A stretch of DNA of 64,000 nucleotides from positions 2,533,501 to 2,597,500 of the forward strand of contig CP126204.1 of assembly GCA_030272155.1 (NCBI GenBank). Direction: 5' to 3'. The notes below the pieces were generated by a model. It made no database searches and was not told the DNA's origin. It saw only the letters and a program-made list of their open reading frames with translations. This document shows positions 9,313 to 20,654 of the stretch, in pieces. The translations under genes and the position numbers were made by a program. The stretch's first letter is position 1. Every line of letters starts with the position of its first letter. The DNA comes from Tetradesmus obliquus (Eukaryota; Chlorophyta; Chlorophyceae; Sphaeropleales; Scenedesmaceae).

Positions 9313-12300
9313 CTAGCTAGCCGCGGCCTCCACAGCCATCATTGCAGCCAGCAGCCGCACCACTGCCGCCTCATCACTCAGCTCCACAGCAGCCAGCTGC
9401 TGCACCAGCTGCCAGTACTGCTCATCACGCTGCTGCAGCTGCGGCAGCGCCAGCCGGCTGACTGGCTGGCCAGCCTGCTGCAGCGACAGCACGTCTGACG
9501 CGCGCACCAGCACTGCCCTGTCCACGCCACACATGCGCGCGCAGTTGAGCTGCGGCAGCAAGAGCAGCAGGTAGCAAGCACAGGCAGCACGTTGTATATT
9601 TGAAAGGGGTCGACTGCGCTCCTGTCATCATGCAGAGCTGGGTGCTGTAGTCAGCAGGTCTGTGCTAATCATCACCTGAACAGGAGCTGAGCCAGAAACC
9701 TCCAGCTGGACAAGCATTTCCAGCAAGCCAACCAACAGCAAGCAAGAGCCTGTCTTGTGCCCACCCACTGCTTCCAGGCCTCCAAGCGCAACACTGCAGC
9801 ACGCATATGCTGTGCCCTGCAGCATCAGACTTGTAAATTGCTTATGCTCACTCACCCCATAGCTAGCAGCCACCTTCCCTTGCACCAGCTTGTACAGAAA
9901 CACATGCTCCTCATCAATACCAGCAGCAGCAGCGTCCTTCCGCTCCTCCTTGTCCACACCCCTTACTGCTGCTGCTGCTGCCTCATCCTCCCCGCTGCTG
10001 CGCCCAGCCACCAGCACCTGCATCGTGCAGAGCTGCAGCTGCGGGTGTGGCGACAGCACCTCAGGCCCCAGAAGCTCCACAAAGTGAGTGCAGGCCAGCA
10101 GCATAGGTGGCACCGGCTGCGCTGTGTAGTGCTGCAGGATGGATGCCAGCAGGCCCACCCCGTCTGAGGTGAGGGTGCCTTTGCCAAACTCGTCTAGCAG
10201 CACCAGGGAACGGCTGGTGGCCCTGTGCAGGATGGTGGAGACCTGCAGCAGTGTCCAAAGCAGGCAGCAGAGCACTGTGATGGGGTGCTGCACGCTACCC
10301 AGACATCTCACGGTTGACCAGCGGACGGCGCATGCAGTCGTGGCAACATGTGGGGCAGCTGGGGTGGAATCGTTGGCAGCGACACAGCAGCGGTGCGGCA
10401 ACTTGCACTAATTGATCCTGCCCCGCCACGACAACACATACAGAGCAACTGTGCAAATGTGTATTGCAAAGAGGAGCAGTCTGTCGAAACAGCCTGCACT
10501 CATACACACGTGGCCCAGGCCTGCCATGAATATGCTGGCATCCTGCTGCACGTCCCCTGCACTGTCCCGCTGGATTTAGTAACACGATTTGCAGCAGCCT
10601 GTTGCTAGCTTGTCTGTTATATGTATGATTATGACGCGCCTGGCCCAGGTCTGCCATGAAGCTGTTGGCATGCTGTGCTATCACTCGCTACGCTGCTGGA
10701 TTACATGACAACATTGCCTTTGCACTGCTGGCGGCAGCCTGTTGCTGGCCTGTCATCTCATCTGCGTCCGGTCTGCCATGAAGCTGCTGGCGTGCTGCGC
10801 CGCTGCCCGCCATGCTGCTGGATAACACAGCCAACACAGCCATTGCACTGCTGGCGGTAGACTGTTGCTGGCCAGTCCTCTCACCTGGCCCAGGTCTGCC
10901 ATGAAGCTGCTGGCTGACTTACAAACATCAGTACTTGCTTTCTTTAGAGGCGTGTTACGCATATCAGCCGGCACATGCTCTTACCTGGCTCAGGTCTGCC
11001 ATGAAGCTGCTGGCATGCTGTGCCACCGCCTCCAAGCTGCAGCAGGGCAGCCGTGTGAGGATGCGGTCGCGCAGCCCGACTATGGCGCGCTGCGCTGGCA
11101 CGAAGCTGCCCACATGCGCCAGGTACACCAGCAGCGCCACCTGCATAGTGCAACACAATTTGAACAAAGCAGTGTGAGGATGCGGTTGCGCAGCCCCACT
11201 ATGGCGCACTGCGGTGGCACAAAGCTGCCCACATGCGCCAGGTACACCATCAGGGCGACCTGCAGTTGCATAATGACACCAGCATGCCAACAAACCCTCG
11301 TGTCAAACCAGCATGTCAGCTGTGGTCAAGTGTCACAAGGCGCTGTGCTTTCATACCTGCAAAGCGCGCGTGCACGGATGCAAAGCAGTCGAAGGGCAGA
11401 AGTTGGAACAGGAAGGCAGAATTTAGCAGAGGCCCTTTGCCAGTGATGCATTGACATGCAGCTGTGCTGGTTGCGGTTCCCGTTCAAAGTGGAAAGGTTG
11501 CAGTATAGCAGTACCGAGGCTCCCAAACAACCCACCTGCTTCATGTACACAGACTTGCCAGATGCATTAGGCCCTGTGATGAGTATCATGCGGGGCCCTG
11601 CTGCCTCACTGCCTTGCTGCTGCTGCTGCTCTGCTGCTGTTGTTTCTGCTGCCGGCATGCCTAAGCAAGTATCGTTTGGGATGAAGCGCCCGTCTGTCAG
11701 CAGCTCAGTCAGAGGGTGGCGCCCTGTTTGGTGGCAGCAGCAGCAGCAAGCATAGCAGGCGGCAGGCTTCAGCTGCTGCATCAAGCCGCTGACACCAGTA
11801 CTACCTGGCTGCTGGCGCTACTAGCATACATGCAGCACTGCACAACTGTTGACAGCACTGAGCAGACCGTCCACTTTCCGCACAGGACTTCAGCACACGC
11901 TTCTGTTTGCTGATGCCCCACCTCCTTCGATCAGCAGTACATCGTCAGTCGTCAGCGTGGGCCGCACGTATCCCAGTTCCCTCGCTGCTGCAGCGAAGCT
12001 GGCCAGGCAGTCCAGCTCAGCCACTGCTGCCGCTGCTGCTGCCAGGCAGGGACCAAACTCCAGCAGGCGCTTGATGAGCTCCGTGCAGATGCTGGTCTGC
12101 AAGCGTGCAGCAACGCAAAGAACCAATGCATCACGCTGAATGATATGCACAACAGGGTAGTGAGTGAGATCCACAGCAGTCCACCATCCTTGAACACTTG
12201 ACAGTGCTGAGCTCAGAGAGATCTGCATGTCAGGTGTATCTCACCAAAGGCGGCGTGCATTACTACTGCGTGTATTGATGTGTCTGCATACCCATTACTA

Positions 12301-15300
12301 CTGCGTGTATTGCTGTGTCTGCCTGAGCGCAAGACTTCAACATCGGACTCATCGGCCTCATCTGTCATGAACGTGGGGGCGCATAAACTCTCTGGTCAAG
12401 CGGCGAGGCAACTTGCACAGCAGGCAACCCACCTCCAGGTCCTGTATCTTGTGCTGCAGGTCCCCGTATTGGCTGTTGAGCTGCTGCGTGCACTCGCAGT
12501 AGTAGTAGGCGCAGCTGCCATCGCCTGCCTGCCCTCCCATGTCAGCACCTGCAGCAGCACAGCAGCAGCAGCAGCTATGTGGTCAATCCACAGGTGCCTC
12601 GGTGCTGCTTAGCGCGTCTCCACCAGATACAGCCAGTTGCTGGCTATGCTGCGTTTTTTGTCAAACACCATGATGCAGCTTGTCAGCTAGCTGCAGACCC
12701 TGATGCACAGCAACAGGCGAGTGCTACACAGCAGATGCCTAGCGCGCATGGCAACAGCAAGCGCGCCTGCCGCTGCTGCTGCTGCCGCCGGCCCCTCATC
12801 CCTCATGCATGCCAATCGGAACAGCCAGAACTGCGCGAGCAACCCTAGTAAACGCCCACCTGCCGCCGCTGCTGCTGCCCCCGGCCCCTCATCCCCCATG
12901 AAGGCTAGGTCATAGTCAGGCAGCAGCTCCAGCAGCTCCTCAGCCAGCCGGCCCCCAGTCACACACATGGTGAAGCCCACCTGCACGGCACAGGGCGTAC
13001 AGCTGTACAGCTGAATGCGTGAACACCCACCTACAAGTTGCACACTCATATGAGCAGCTCTAAATCCTCCTCAGCCAGCCGCCTGCCAGTCACACACATG
13101 GGTGCTTTGTTATATGCTTTGATTCCATCGAGACACACAGAATGCAGAGTTGCAGCTTTTGATGCTCGGCGGTGATTGTCTTGGTGTGCACAGAGTTGAA
13201 GGGCAGCAAACCCTTGGCGTTGAACAGGCGAATAAGTACGCAACACAGCAAAAGCTGCATGGCATGCAGCGCCCACCTGAGATGTACACGATTGAGCACA
13301 GCTGACTGCAGATGCTGTACAGCACTGTGAGGCCATACACGTCTCAGCCACCGCTAACGTGTCAGTAAATACAGCGCAAGGGTTCGCACCTGAGGAATGT
13401 ACACCATTGACCACAGCTGGCTGCTGTAGCGGCGCGCAACCTGCGCTGGCACGCGCTGCAGCTGAGACTCCACCACCTGCAGCAGCACAAGAGTAGCACT
13501 GTCCCGCGGCATTAACATGGACCCCCATGTAGCCATGCTGGCACAGCTGATGCACACATTGCGCACACATGAATTGCAGTGCAACGCACTGCCTACAGCG
13601 CCGAGTCAGCCATGTACAAGCGTGGCCGGCCCAGGCTAGATGCTGCGCAATGCAAATGCAGCATGCCACGACAACCCTCGCACCTGTGTCAGCAGCTCCG
13701 GCAGTGCTGCATGTGTGGCCTTCAGCTGGTCCAGTGCGTCACACACACCAGGCTGCACCAGGCAGCCATCAGCAGGCGGGCTGCTGAGGTCCAGCACATC
13801 ACCTATAAGTGTGCCACCTGTATGCAGCATAAAGCAAAGGTTTGCCAGTCAGCAGTCATTAAGCAAAGCGAGCAGACAGTTTGGTGGACAGCCAACGGCA
13901 GGCCGGCTGCTGAGGTCCAGCACGTCACCGATCAGCGTGCCACCTGTGCAGCATATAGAAGAAGCCCGCCAGTCGGCCCACCAGCCAGCAGGGTTACACA
14001 TATATGCAAACAGGCAAGGGAATGCATCACATGAACACCGCTAAGCAGCGTGACTTCTAGTTTTGGTATGCGCATGTCTTGTCGGCCACAAAGCGAGGAC
14101 TGGGGCATTCTCACACCCACACTCACATGCGGTGAGCTGGGGGCCAATTGCAGCCAGCAGCTTGAGGATGATGGCCAGCTTGTCCCAGGGGCTGGCTGCA
14201 GGCTGGTGGCGTGCCTGGAAGCTCGCGCCGCCACCAAACCCTGCAGCAGCGGCATCATCATCTTCTGGATCCAGCTGCAACCAAGGCTCCAGCCCATCCT
14301 GCAGCCACGAGGGGCAGGACGTGCACACAGTGTGCACGTTCAGTCTGGCAGGTGCAGGCAGCGGCTGCTGCTATGCTGATAGGCTGGGTGGCTGCTGCTG
14401 ACAACAGCTTTGGGTCTCTATTACCCATCACTAAGCACACACGCTAGCAGCTGCTAGCACAGGGCAAGTTGTACATCGTACATCCAGCTGTGGCAGAGCT
14501 GACGGGGTATGTACCACAACTCACCGCTGAGGCCCTGCCATTGCCTGCGCCACGTGGCCGCTGCGGCATGTAGCCGCCAGCTGCTGCCGTGCCCTCAGCG
14601 TCTCCTATCGCTGCTGCTTGTGCTGCAGCTGCGGGCGCCAGCGCTGCCACCATCTGCTGCAGCTGCATCAGCTGGTTGATGCTGTTCGCAAGCTGCTTGA
14701 AAGCTGTCAGCCTGGGCCGTGACTGGCTGAGGCGCAGCTGGGCCAGTAGGCGGGGCACATCCAGCACCTGTGACATGCACATGACAGTGTAACAGGAAAG
14801 CACGGGATGAGAAGTTTGGATGCTCCGAAAGTATTTGCTAGCCCTGCAGTCCTAGGGAACTACTGCTTGAAACAACAGAGAACGAGGGGCTGCTTCTGCA
14901 CGATACACGCGCAGCACCGTTTTGCTGCAGTTGATGAAGCTTAAAAACTGTATGTGCTATTGCAGCAACTGTGTTGTGGCATGCTTGCCAGCCCACCTGC
15001 TTCATCACTGCCCGCAGCGCATCGTTGGTGCTGGGGGCCTCCAGCAGCAGCTCAATCGTGTCGTGCCTGTCTGCCAGCACCTCCAGCTGCACCACCGGCC
15101 GCAGGAACCACTGCCGCAGCAGCCGCTTGCCCTGAAGGCAGGCAGCATCGGAACTCGGCAGTCACACACAGCAGCAGTATGCACGACAATATGAACAACC
15201 ACTGTCGCAGCAGCCGTTCGCCCTGCAGGGTGGCGCACGTGCAAAAACAGCTGACAAGACATCAGGGAGAAGGGCTTCAACTCTGCGGCAGCTGGTGAGA

Positions 15301-17456
15301 TGAGTGCGGCTTGCAGGACGCTGGCTGTAATGCTGGAGGCCGCCAGTGTGCATGCACAGAAGTTGAAGGATGCGTCGTACCGCATGGCTGCCACAAGCTG
15401 AACTTGCTGAGCCACGGCTGCAAATATCTACAACCGTATAGTGCTGTCATTCGAGGACATGCATAGCAAACCAAACTACAGCGCACCATGCCAGTCACGC
15501 AGCGCTGCAGCAGGCCGTACACGCTTGCTCCCTCTTTGCTGCTGCCTATGCCCATGGCACTGGGATGCTCCTCTTCCTTGAACACGTCCAGCGCTGACAA
15601 GCTGGGGCCGTCTATGAGCAAATGCCTGCAAGCACAAACCACACAAGACAACGTGACTGGTGGCCTGCTGCAACTATGCATATGATCTAGGCCCAAGTAC
15701 AGCGTGTACAAGTGCTGCATTGTCAGGATATGCTGCCCACATGCACAGCAGAACGCAGGCAGCTGCAGCAGTATTGGCAAAAAGCGAATCCGATTGCGCC
15801 ATCCCAGACACTTGACGCACAAACACAGCAGAGTCGTGCAGCAACTGGGCGATAAGATATCATTCTTGTGCAGCAGCAGCATCAAGCTCACCCCTCCAGC
15901 TTCATCTCTGTCAGCTTGTCCACCAGCAGCATGCCTTCCCCGCCACCCGCATCTTCTTGCTGCATGCACACAGGCAGCAAGGTACATTACCATGCCAACG
16001 GCGGTGACTTGGCAAGCCGGCGATGCAGCATTTGCACATCCAGTTGGTTTGAAGACGCTTGATGCACAATTCCCGCGCACGTGCTTGCAGGACCGACACA
16101 GGCGAGTGGTGTCATTCACGACACAAGTATGCTTCAAGCCAACAACAGCAGCTTTTGCAGCGCAAAGTTGCTTTGTTGCCGCTTGCACAAACCACTGGCT
16201 TGCAGTAGGGTGCATGCCCGCACCTGCACTTGCAGCAGCACTGCCACTAGTGCTCCCAGAGCTGCAACCTGCTGCTGAGCTGCCAGGTCAATCAGGTCAG
16301 CTGTTGATGCCATGGTGCTGCTGCCTTGATGCCCTGCCCTGCCCGCAGCGCCTGCTGCATGCAATTGGAGCTGCTGCTGGTTATATTGGTTGCCGCTGTG
16401 CTCTCTCACGGCCACGGCTGCAAGCATTTTCAGCGCCTGGGTTGCATACATAGCAGCAGAGGTAGCAGAAGCAATACATGAGGGCGAACTGTGCTTGAAA
16501 GACAATAGCATCGTACGGATGCGTCATCATGCAATGCAATCACGAGCGGGTGTTCGTATCTTTGGTAGCCGTGCTGCAAAGCAAGGTGTACAAATGTCAC
16601 CAACATGCCAGCTACGCTCCATGCACATGCTTAGCTGCAGCGACTTGCAGGAAACCGTCCTGCAACCACATGTTCATGGCAGCCGCCCAGAGGCTATACA
16701 TACACACCCCTCACCCTGTCATATGTGAACATGCTGGGCCGCTGCAGCTGCACGACCACCTCTGCATCTCCCTCAATGCCATCACCGGCAAGTGCTGCTG
16801 CTCCTGCAGCTGCAGCAGCTGGCGCCTTGGCTGCCGCAAGCAGGTCTGCCTCTGCTGTTGCTGGCAGCACGATGACCTGTGGGTTGACTTGCAGCTTGAC
16901 GTACTGCAGCATCTGATAGGCGCATGCGCCTTTACTGTCATCTGGCACTTGCATGACAGACAGCTGCGAAGCGGCAGTTGCAGCAGCAGGCAGCAGCAGC
17001 GAAGTCAGCACAGCAGAGCAATGCAATATCGATTGCATCTACGGCAGCTGTGTTGATCTGTGCAACTCCTGAGCTTTGTCTTATGGCGGTGGTGTGCTGT
17101 CTGTCAGGTCATCATCCATCCTGCAAGTGCTGCGCATGCCAGCCAGATGTTACGCACCTCATTGCTCAGCCTGTCATACGCTGCCAGCCCAAGTTGGCCT
17201 GCCTTGTAGCAGCACGCTAGCCAGCGGCATCCTGGCAGCGGCTCAGCACTTTCTTCTGCCTTCTGCTCGTCTTCCTGCAGCTGATCAACGCTCGCTGCTG
17301 GTCCTGCTGCTGGTGGCAGGGCAGGACCAGCCAGCCAGCCATTCTGCTGTTTGTGCCGCTGCTGCTGCGCTAACGGTGTCACACAGCCAGTAGTGGTGAG
17401 TGGTCTTGCAGGTGCTGCCCTGATTGGGTTAGTTGAAGCATCCAAATTGTCTGTGC
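9313..17456 (-). CDS. MSH5: MSH5, meiotic MutS homologue (5' end unresolved)
   Basis: MSH5 pairs with MSH4 as a sliding clamp on Holliday-junction intermediates and promotes meiotic crossovers. Seventeen exons keep phase: 17456-17158, 16963-16715, 16436-16224, 15959-15892, 15625-15487, 15131-14997, 14767-14525, 14298-14127, 13817-13684, 13476-13390, 12980-12860, 12548-12433, 12096-11922, 11723-11536, 11140-10985, 10242-9856, 9549-9313. Key blocks: connector start AGQLGLAAYD, Walker A ITGPNASGKS (exon 14), the VGSFVPA segment (exon 15), and Walker B SLVLLDEFGKGT (exon 16), whose LLDEFGKGT form is diagnostic of MSH5. The C-terminus (DRAVLVRASDVLSL) matches the MSH5 end. About 1,038 codons are seen against about 830 in human; Ala/Gln-rich inserts account for the excess. 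Exon 1 has an acceptor but no in-frame ATG, so a further 5' exon is missing. Introns carry many partial exon copies. Confidence 0.9.
10510..10914 (-). repeat. Four donor-side echoes of MSH5 exon 15
   Basis: Downstream of exon 15 (ends 10985 with QHASSFMADLSQ then GTAAGA) the same tail recurs at 10914-10885 (SASSFMADLGQ, then GTGAGA), about 10803-10762 (QHASSFMADRTQ, then ATGAGA), about 10677-10640 (HANSFMADLGQ, then GCGCGT) and about 10545-10510 (ending before ACGTGT). Spacing is about 100-130 bp. The donor dinucleotide degrades with distance. Confidence 0.85.
11165..11259 (-). repeat. Acceptor-side echo of MSH5 exon 15
   Basis: Upstream of exon 15, after CTGCAG, the sequence reads VALMVYLAHVGSFVPPQCAI and on to RNRILTLL, a near-copy of the exon's 5' half (VALLVYLAHVGSFVPAQRAI). 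It stops before the exon tail and has no donor. Confidence 0.85.
12775..13101 (-). repeat. Echoes on both sides of MSH5 exon 11
   Basis: Exon 11 itself is 12980-12860. Upstream (13101-13050) is a head copy reading MCVTGRRLAEEDLELL; downstream (about 12850-12775) is a tail copy reading MRDEGPAAAAAAAG followed by GCGCGC where the true exon has GTGGGC. The head copy has lost its acceptor context. Confidence 0.8.
13276..13331 (-). repeat. Donor-side echo of MSH5 exon 10
   Basis: The tail YSSQLWSMVYIPQ of exon 10 (13476-13390) recurs as YSICSQLCSIVYIS followed by a GTGGGC donor-like hexamer. Confidence 0.75.
13905..13949 (-). repeat. Acceptor-side echo of MSH5 exon 9
   Basis: Just upstream of exon 9 (13817-13684), after GCACAG, the sequence GTGGCACGCTGATCGGTGAC repeats the exon start GTGGCACACTTATAGGTGAT and continues through the LDLSS codons before diverging. 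Confidence 0.8.
15190..15227 (-). repeat. Acceptor-side echo of MSH5 exon 6
   Basis: After a CTGCAG the sequence codes GERLLRQWL, a copy of the exon 6 start GKRLLRQWF (exon 15131-14997), then diverges. Confidence 0.75.
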
Positions 17457-18350
17457 CTGCAGCAGCAGAAACAGATGTGCATAGGATGTGGCTGCTTGCT
17501 AGGGGGTGTGAGAGGCAGTGTCCGCATCACCGCGTTTGATAACTGTTCAGCAGACCTTCAAAGAACAGCCGTTGGCGCTGTGGTAACCTGCGAGCGTAGA
17601 AATCTGCCATGTTGGGGTTTCGGCACCTACTCCATACAGCAGCAGCGTGCAGAGGAGCTCAAGAGCCGTAGTGATGGTTTTGCTCTGTGAAGCTCTGGTA
17701 GATTACGGGAGTATGTAGTTGTGCATCTCCTTGTCGTACGCTGCCGGGCTGCTTTTCAAATAATGACGCTGTGACAATCAACGTGTTTCACGGCCACGAT
17801 GATCTGATGCCAAGGCAGTGGCACACGTTTTCGCGGAAGTTCAGTTGAGCTTGTTTCAGCTGTTCGCGAGCATCCGGCTGGTTCGTATCTGGCGTGCTGA
17901 TGTCCATCCTTAGACTGTCTTCATCTGTCCTTGTGGCGTCCCTGCCAGCTCGTGATTGAACCAGCACACCTGTCAGGCACAACTTCGGAGCTTAACAAAT
18001 CATGGAGCTGGGTGTTGCCGCCATGCACCTCGAGAGGCACCCCCAAAACGAGGTAAGCAGAGCATGCTACCAGTGGTAGCTGCTTGCTGCAGCAGAGGAT
18101 TTGGTGGCAACGTAAGACGACCAGCAGTATTCTGCTGTCGGCACAGCTGGGAACAAACGTCTACCATGTATGTGGAGGCTTCAGCTGCTCTGGCGGGTGG
18201 GATCGTTGCTGTGTGTCTTGATGTGCTTAGCAAAGTGCTGCCAGGACAGCCAGGAATGCCTTGCCAGGGTCCGTGGTGTTGCATTGATCACTTATATCAC
18301 AACGGCTGGACTCAGCAGCAGCCTTGTTGAAGCACACATTTCTAGGATCC
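17457..18350. other. Head-to-head region between MSH5 and the LRR gene
   Basis: Divergent 5' region. The missing first exon of MSH5 should be here on the minus strand; an ATG-led frame beginning MDISTPDTNQPDAREQLKQ (about 17907) looks coding-like but its phase does not fit exon 1 at 17456, so I did not join it. No plus-strand gene is supported before 18351. Confidence 0.45.
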
Positions 18351-20138
18351 ATGCTCAGGTCACAGTGTCCGCGTGTTGCCATACTGTACTGCACAACTCT
18401 GGCTGCCTATGCTCTGCGACTGCTGCATGCGTTTCAGGCACAAGAGGCAGCAGAGAGGGCTCTGCTGGCACTCTCCATTGCCATTGACCACCCAGCACTC
18501 AGCACAGACCCCCAAGTCCTGTGTGCTGCAGCGCAAGCATGCAAGGACTGGAGGGAAGCAGTGCAGCTGTGCGGCGTCTGCAACACAGCTGTAGTGCTGT
18601 GTTTGACGCCGCAGCTGGACCAGCTGCACAGCTTCAGGAGCTGGCTGCCCAGGCACGCCGCACTGATAAGGAGCTTGACAGTCAAAGGATCGCCTGCAGG
18701 CTGGTCAGATGCATGTCAAATCAAGGATGCTAAGAGACTATTGCAGCGAGCACTGCAGCAGACGACGGCCCAGCAAACAGGAGGTCACTCCACTGCAGCA
18801 GCACCAACAGCAACAGCTGCTGCTGTCTCGGATGCACCAGCAGCAGGAACAGACACAGCTTGCTTAAGCCTGCAGCAGCAGCAGCAGCCACAGCCACAGC
18901 AGCAGCAGCCACGGCAGCAGTCGCGACAGCATGGCCTGCGCTTGGCCAGCTTCTCATCGAACATCTGCAATGCACCTAGCCTGCTGGGTGCACTGCCAGC
19001 CCACAGCTTGCTGCAGCTGGAGCTAAGCACCTATGCCAAGAGTATTGATGGCAGTGCTCTGTCAGTAGCACTGGCACGGCTCAGCCAGCTGCAGCAGCTG
19101 AGTCTGACTGGCGCTCATCAAAAGGACCTGACAGGCAGCTGCCTGTATGGAATGGCACAGCTCAGGCAGCTGACATCGTTGACACTGTCAGGATACTGGG
19201 CTGACTTTGATCGGCCGCTGCAGCAGCTGCTGGCACAGCCGCTGCCGCTGCGCAGGCTGCAGCTAGACATATTCAGCCGCTTGCCAGCGTTGAACATGGC
19301 TGCAAATACCCAGTTGACGCACCTGGGCACTTTTTATTGCGGCGTAGATCAGCTAGGGCAGGGGTCCGTGCTGCCGCCGCAGCTGCGAAGCCTTGAGCTA
19401 GGTGTATGCAGACAGGCCTATACCTTGGAGGCAGCTGCATCTCTGCAGTGCTTGCAGCGCCTCAGCTGCTCCTTATTCTATGCAGCTGGCTGCCAACTGG
19501 AGCGCCTGGCGCAGCTATCTTCGCTGCAGCACCTGGATCTGGTGTACAGGAGTCATGCTCATGAGTCAGCACCAGTTTGGGCGCAGCTGCCGCTGCGCAG
19601 GTTGCAGCTGTGCAACCTCGAATTGCGGGACTCCCGGAGCTGGGCCGGCGAGCAAACAGCAGTGCTGTTCAGTGGTCTAGCAGCAGCAACTACGCTTACG
19701 AAATTGGAGATGGAAGGGTGGCCAGTACAGACGCAGCAAGGGGCTATGCAGGCAGGTGTTGCTGCATGCAGCAGCCTGGCGCGCCTGCAACAGCTGCAGC
19801 ATTTGTGCATTCAGCATGTTTCGCTCGTGCCTGGCGATGCGCTAGCTCTCACAGCCCTCAGCAACATCACCCACCTTGCCCTGCACAGGTGCAGTTGTGG
19901 TGTTGACGAGGGTGTAATAAAGGCGCTTGCATGCAGCTTGACAAACCTGCAGGATTTTCGGCTGCAGGCACATGCCAACATTACTAGCGCAGCCTGTCTG
20001 GCTTCTGTGGGGCATCTGATGCAGCTCACAAACTTGTTTCTGGGGGGCTGCCGTGATGCAGGTGCTGAGGCAGTGGCGCTGCTGAAAGTGCAGCTGCATA
20101 AGCTTCAACGCTGTGATATTATCCGCATGGGGTCGTGA
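18351..20138 (+). CDS. Leucine-rich-repeat protein, single exon
   Basis: An uninterrupted frame of about 595 residues from the ATG at 18351 to TGA. Residues about 30-120 (DPQVLCAAAQACKDWREAVQ ... WLPRHAALIRSLTVKG) form a helical, F-box-like head; a Gln/Ala-rich linker follows at about 130-200. From about 205 on there are irregular LRRs of the type LxxLxxLxLxG (for example LSQLQQLSLTGAHQKDLTGS, LRQLTSLTLSG, LQHLDLVYRS, LMQLTNLFLGGC), spaced 22-30 residues apart. This architecture fits F-box/LRR-type adaptor proteins that are strongly expanded in scenedesmacean algae, but I see no unambiguous F-box. No introns, unlike all neighbours. A TGTAA polyadenylation signal lies at 20437-20441. Confidence 0.8.
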   Translation: MLRSQCPRVAILYCTTLAAYALRLLHAFQAQEAAERALLALSIAIDHPALSTDPQVLCAAAQACKDWREAVQLCGVCNTAVVLCLTPQLDQLHSFRSWLPRHAALIRSLTVKGSPAGWSDACQIKDAKRLLQRALQQTTAQQTGGHSTAAAPTATAAAVSDAPAAGTDTACLSLQQQQQPQPQQQQPRQQSRQHGLRLASFSSNICNAPSLLGALPAHSLLQLELSTYAKSIDGSALSVALARLSQLQQLSLTGAHQKDLTGSCLYGMAQLRQLTSLTLSGYWADFDRPLQQLLAQPLPLRRLQLDIFSRLPALNMAANTQLTHLGTFYCGVDQLGQGSVLPPQLRSLELGVCRQAYTLEAAASLQCLQRLSCSLFYAAGCQLERLAQLSSLQHLDLVYRSHAHESAPVWAQLPLRRLQLCNLELRDSRSWAGEQTAVLFSGLAAATTLTKLEMEGWPVQTQQGAMQAGVAACSSLARLQQLQHLCIQHVSLVPGDALALTALSNITHLALHRCSCGVDEGVIKALACSLTNLQDFRLQAHANITSAACLASVGHLMQLTNLFLGGCRDAGAEAVALLKVQLHKLQRCDIIRMGS

Positions 20139-20654
20139 GTCTCGGCTGTCTTGCTGCTTTGGATGCCACAGCTAGTAGCTGGCTGGTGCATGACGCTTCT
20201 ACAGTGGGCCGCCCAGTGGTGGCAGTACCACTTCTGGAATGTTGCTGCATGCTCATATCATGTGGTTGGGTCAGGATACTTTGCATTGGATTGCTGCCGT
20301 GCATGGGTGTGTATAGCCCACAGCCACAGTGGCTGGGCTAGCCCCGGCATGTGGCTTCACCTGCACCAGGCGTGCAACACCTCATGAAGCGTGAACAGAC
20401 CAGGAAGTATGCACACTGCAATCACGTGCCTGTATGTGTAAGGACGCAGCTGGCATTGCTGTGTCTGGCATGTGGTTCGACCTTCTGTTGGGTTCAGGTG
20501 TCTGGCAGATGATGCAACTGCTGACAGCAGCCTGATTTGCAAGCAATGACTTTGCCTTGCTGCTGTGCTGCGCATTGTTATACTCCTGGAAGCTTAAATT
20601 GTACTTTCAATTGCTCCGGTTGTGATCTCGCTGCCCTGTACGCCACTAGCAATC
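20139..20654 (+). other. LRR gene 3' region and CGI121 promoter
   Basis: No gene seen. TGTAA at 20437-20441 is a good algal polyadenylation signal for the LRR gene. The remaining about 200 bases before 20655 must hold the CGI121 promoter. Confidence 0.5.

Noticed and set aside
16631-16663. Possible extra MSH5 exon reading DGFLQVAAAK
   Set aside because: Has an acceptor but no GT donor at the right place, and exons 2 and 3 already join in phase and match the family.
17788-17982. MDISTPDTNQPDAREQLKQ frame as MSH5 first exon
   Set aside because: The only visible donor leaves the wrong phase for the exon at 17456; left unassigned.
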